IMG/VR virus record: IMGVR_UViG_3300008120_000857
Coordinates: 1 to 20,327 of that record
Reading direction: 5' to 3' (one strand)
DNA length: 20,327 nt
DNA from: a virus
Of the stretch, positions 20,239 to 20,327 are shown piece by piece. Every line of letters starts with the position of its first letter. Positions within the stretch are counted from its first letter, which is position 1. The translations under genes and the position numbers were made by a program. Under the pieces are notes generated by a model. The model was not told the DNA's origin. It worked only from the letters and a program-made list of their open reading frames with translations, and did not search any database.

Positions 20239-20327
20239 TTGAAAAAGAAGTATAAAGAAGGTATACACTACTATACAGAAGGAGAAAGAGTCGTATTCAC
20301 GGCTCTTTTTCATTTAGAGAGAGGTCA
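20239..20327 (+). CDS. DUF5522-like small protein, 3'-partial
   Basis: From TTG at 20239 the frame reads 29 codons (YKEGIHYYTEGERVVFTALF, then HLERG) to the window end. This matches the start of DUF5522 as I know it: EGxDYYxxxxGxxVFTxxYHLxRG, then a CC...CxxC-type cysteine cluster that would lie just beyond the window. The family occurs mainly in Bacteroidota and its function is unknown. TTG is the only start available in the short gap, so the start is less certain; a non-AUG start is plausible. It follows the tail fibre by 16 bases. A terminator-like hairpin lies within it (see next entry), so an untranslated trailer is the alternative. Confidence 0.6.
   Translation, partial: MKKKYKEGIHYYTEGERVVFTALFHLERG
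20285..20310 (+). terminator. Hairpin with T run, possible rho-independent terminator
   Basis: AAAGAGTCG (20285-20293) pairs with CGGCTCTTT (20300-20308) around the loop TATTCA, with one T-G wobble, and is followed by further T (TTTTTC in total). This is a normal terminator shape and lies about 65 bases after the tail fibre stop. It also lies inside the DUF5522-like reading frame, so both readings overlap. It could end late transcripts, or be a coincidence of codons. Confidence 0.4.

Overview
The window looks like part of a tailed bacteriophage genome, probably a myovirus with T4-like features that infects a member of the Bacteroidota. The phage assignment rests on a tail and baseplate block, a T4-style replication and repair block, and a repeat-rich tail fibre. 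The Bacteroidota host is an inference from three things. Gene starts lack a consistent Shine-Dalgarno sequence and instead follow A/T-rich leaders. The last, partial gene resembles DUF5522, a small protein family I know mainly from Bacteroidota. The fibre ends in a VGI...SP...LDVSG-type module common in that phylum. All genes I can support are on the + strand, and no gap between genes exceeds about 90 bases.

Layout. 1-334: the 3' end of a tail-assembly chaperone or gp26-like gene. 364-2257: tape measure protein in two reading frames. 2261-4750: a small unknown protein, a large tail-tube or baseplate protein, and a gp53-like LysM-type wedge protein. 4740-8950: a giant baseplate hub protein in two frames, ending in a DUF2272-like cell-wall hydrolase domain. 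8953-9621: one more structural-block protein. 9677-16180: compact family A DNA polymerase, unknown protein, gp32-like ssDNA-binding protein, UvsX/RecA-like recombinase, DenV pyrimidine-dimer glycosylase, 5'-3' exonuclease (T4 RNase H type) and gp41/DnaB-like helicase. 16210-18371: small unknown protein and a monomeric class II (B12-dependent) ribonucleotide reductase. 18403-20222: small unknown protein and the tail fibre, again in two frames. 20239-end: start of the DUF5522-like gene.

How the genes work together. The first half builds the tail: chaperone and tape measure set its length, and tube, wedge and hub proteins form the baseplate that pierces the wall. The middle copies and repairs the genome. 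Polymerase, SSB, recombinase, helicase and flap exonuclease form a T4-like replisome and recombination set, DenV repairs UV damage, and the reductase supplies deoxynucleotides. The set is mosaic: T4-type accessory proteins sit beside a family A polymerase and a class II reductase where T4 itself uses family B and class I enzymes.

The most striking observation is four apparent frame breaks (near 55-70, 1820-1850, 6086-6100 and 19470), all in virion genes. The break in the fibre can be measured directly: a perfect 51-base repeat ladder shows one 49-base rung. These may be assembly or sequencing errors, real mutations, or, for the chaperone, the programmed frameshift known from other tail chaperone genes. 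Other points worth checking are the very small, divergent polymerase, a gp32-like protein with no cysteine, a cysteine-free DUF2272-like domain, and leader motifs shared between gene starts.
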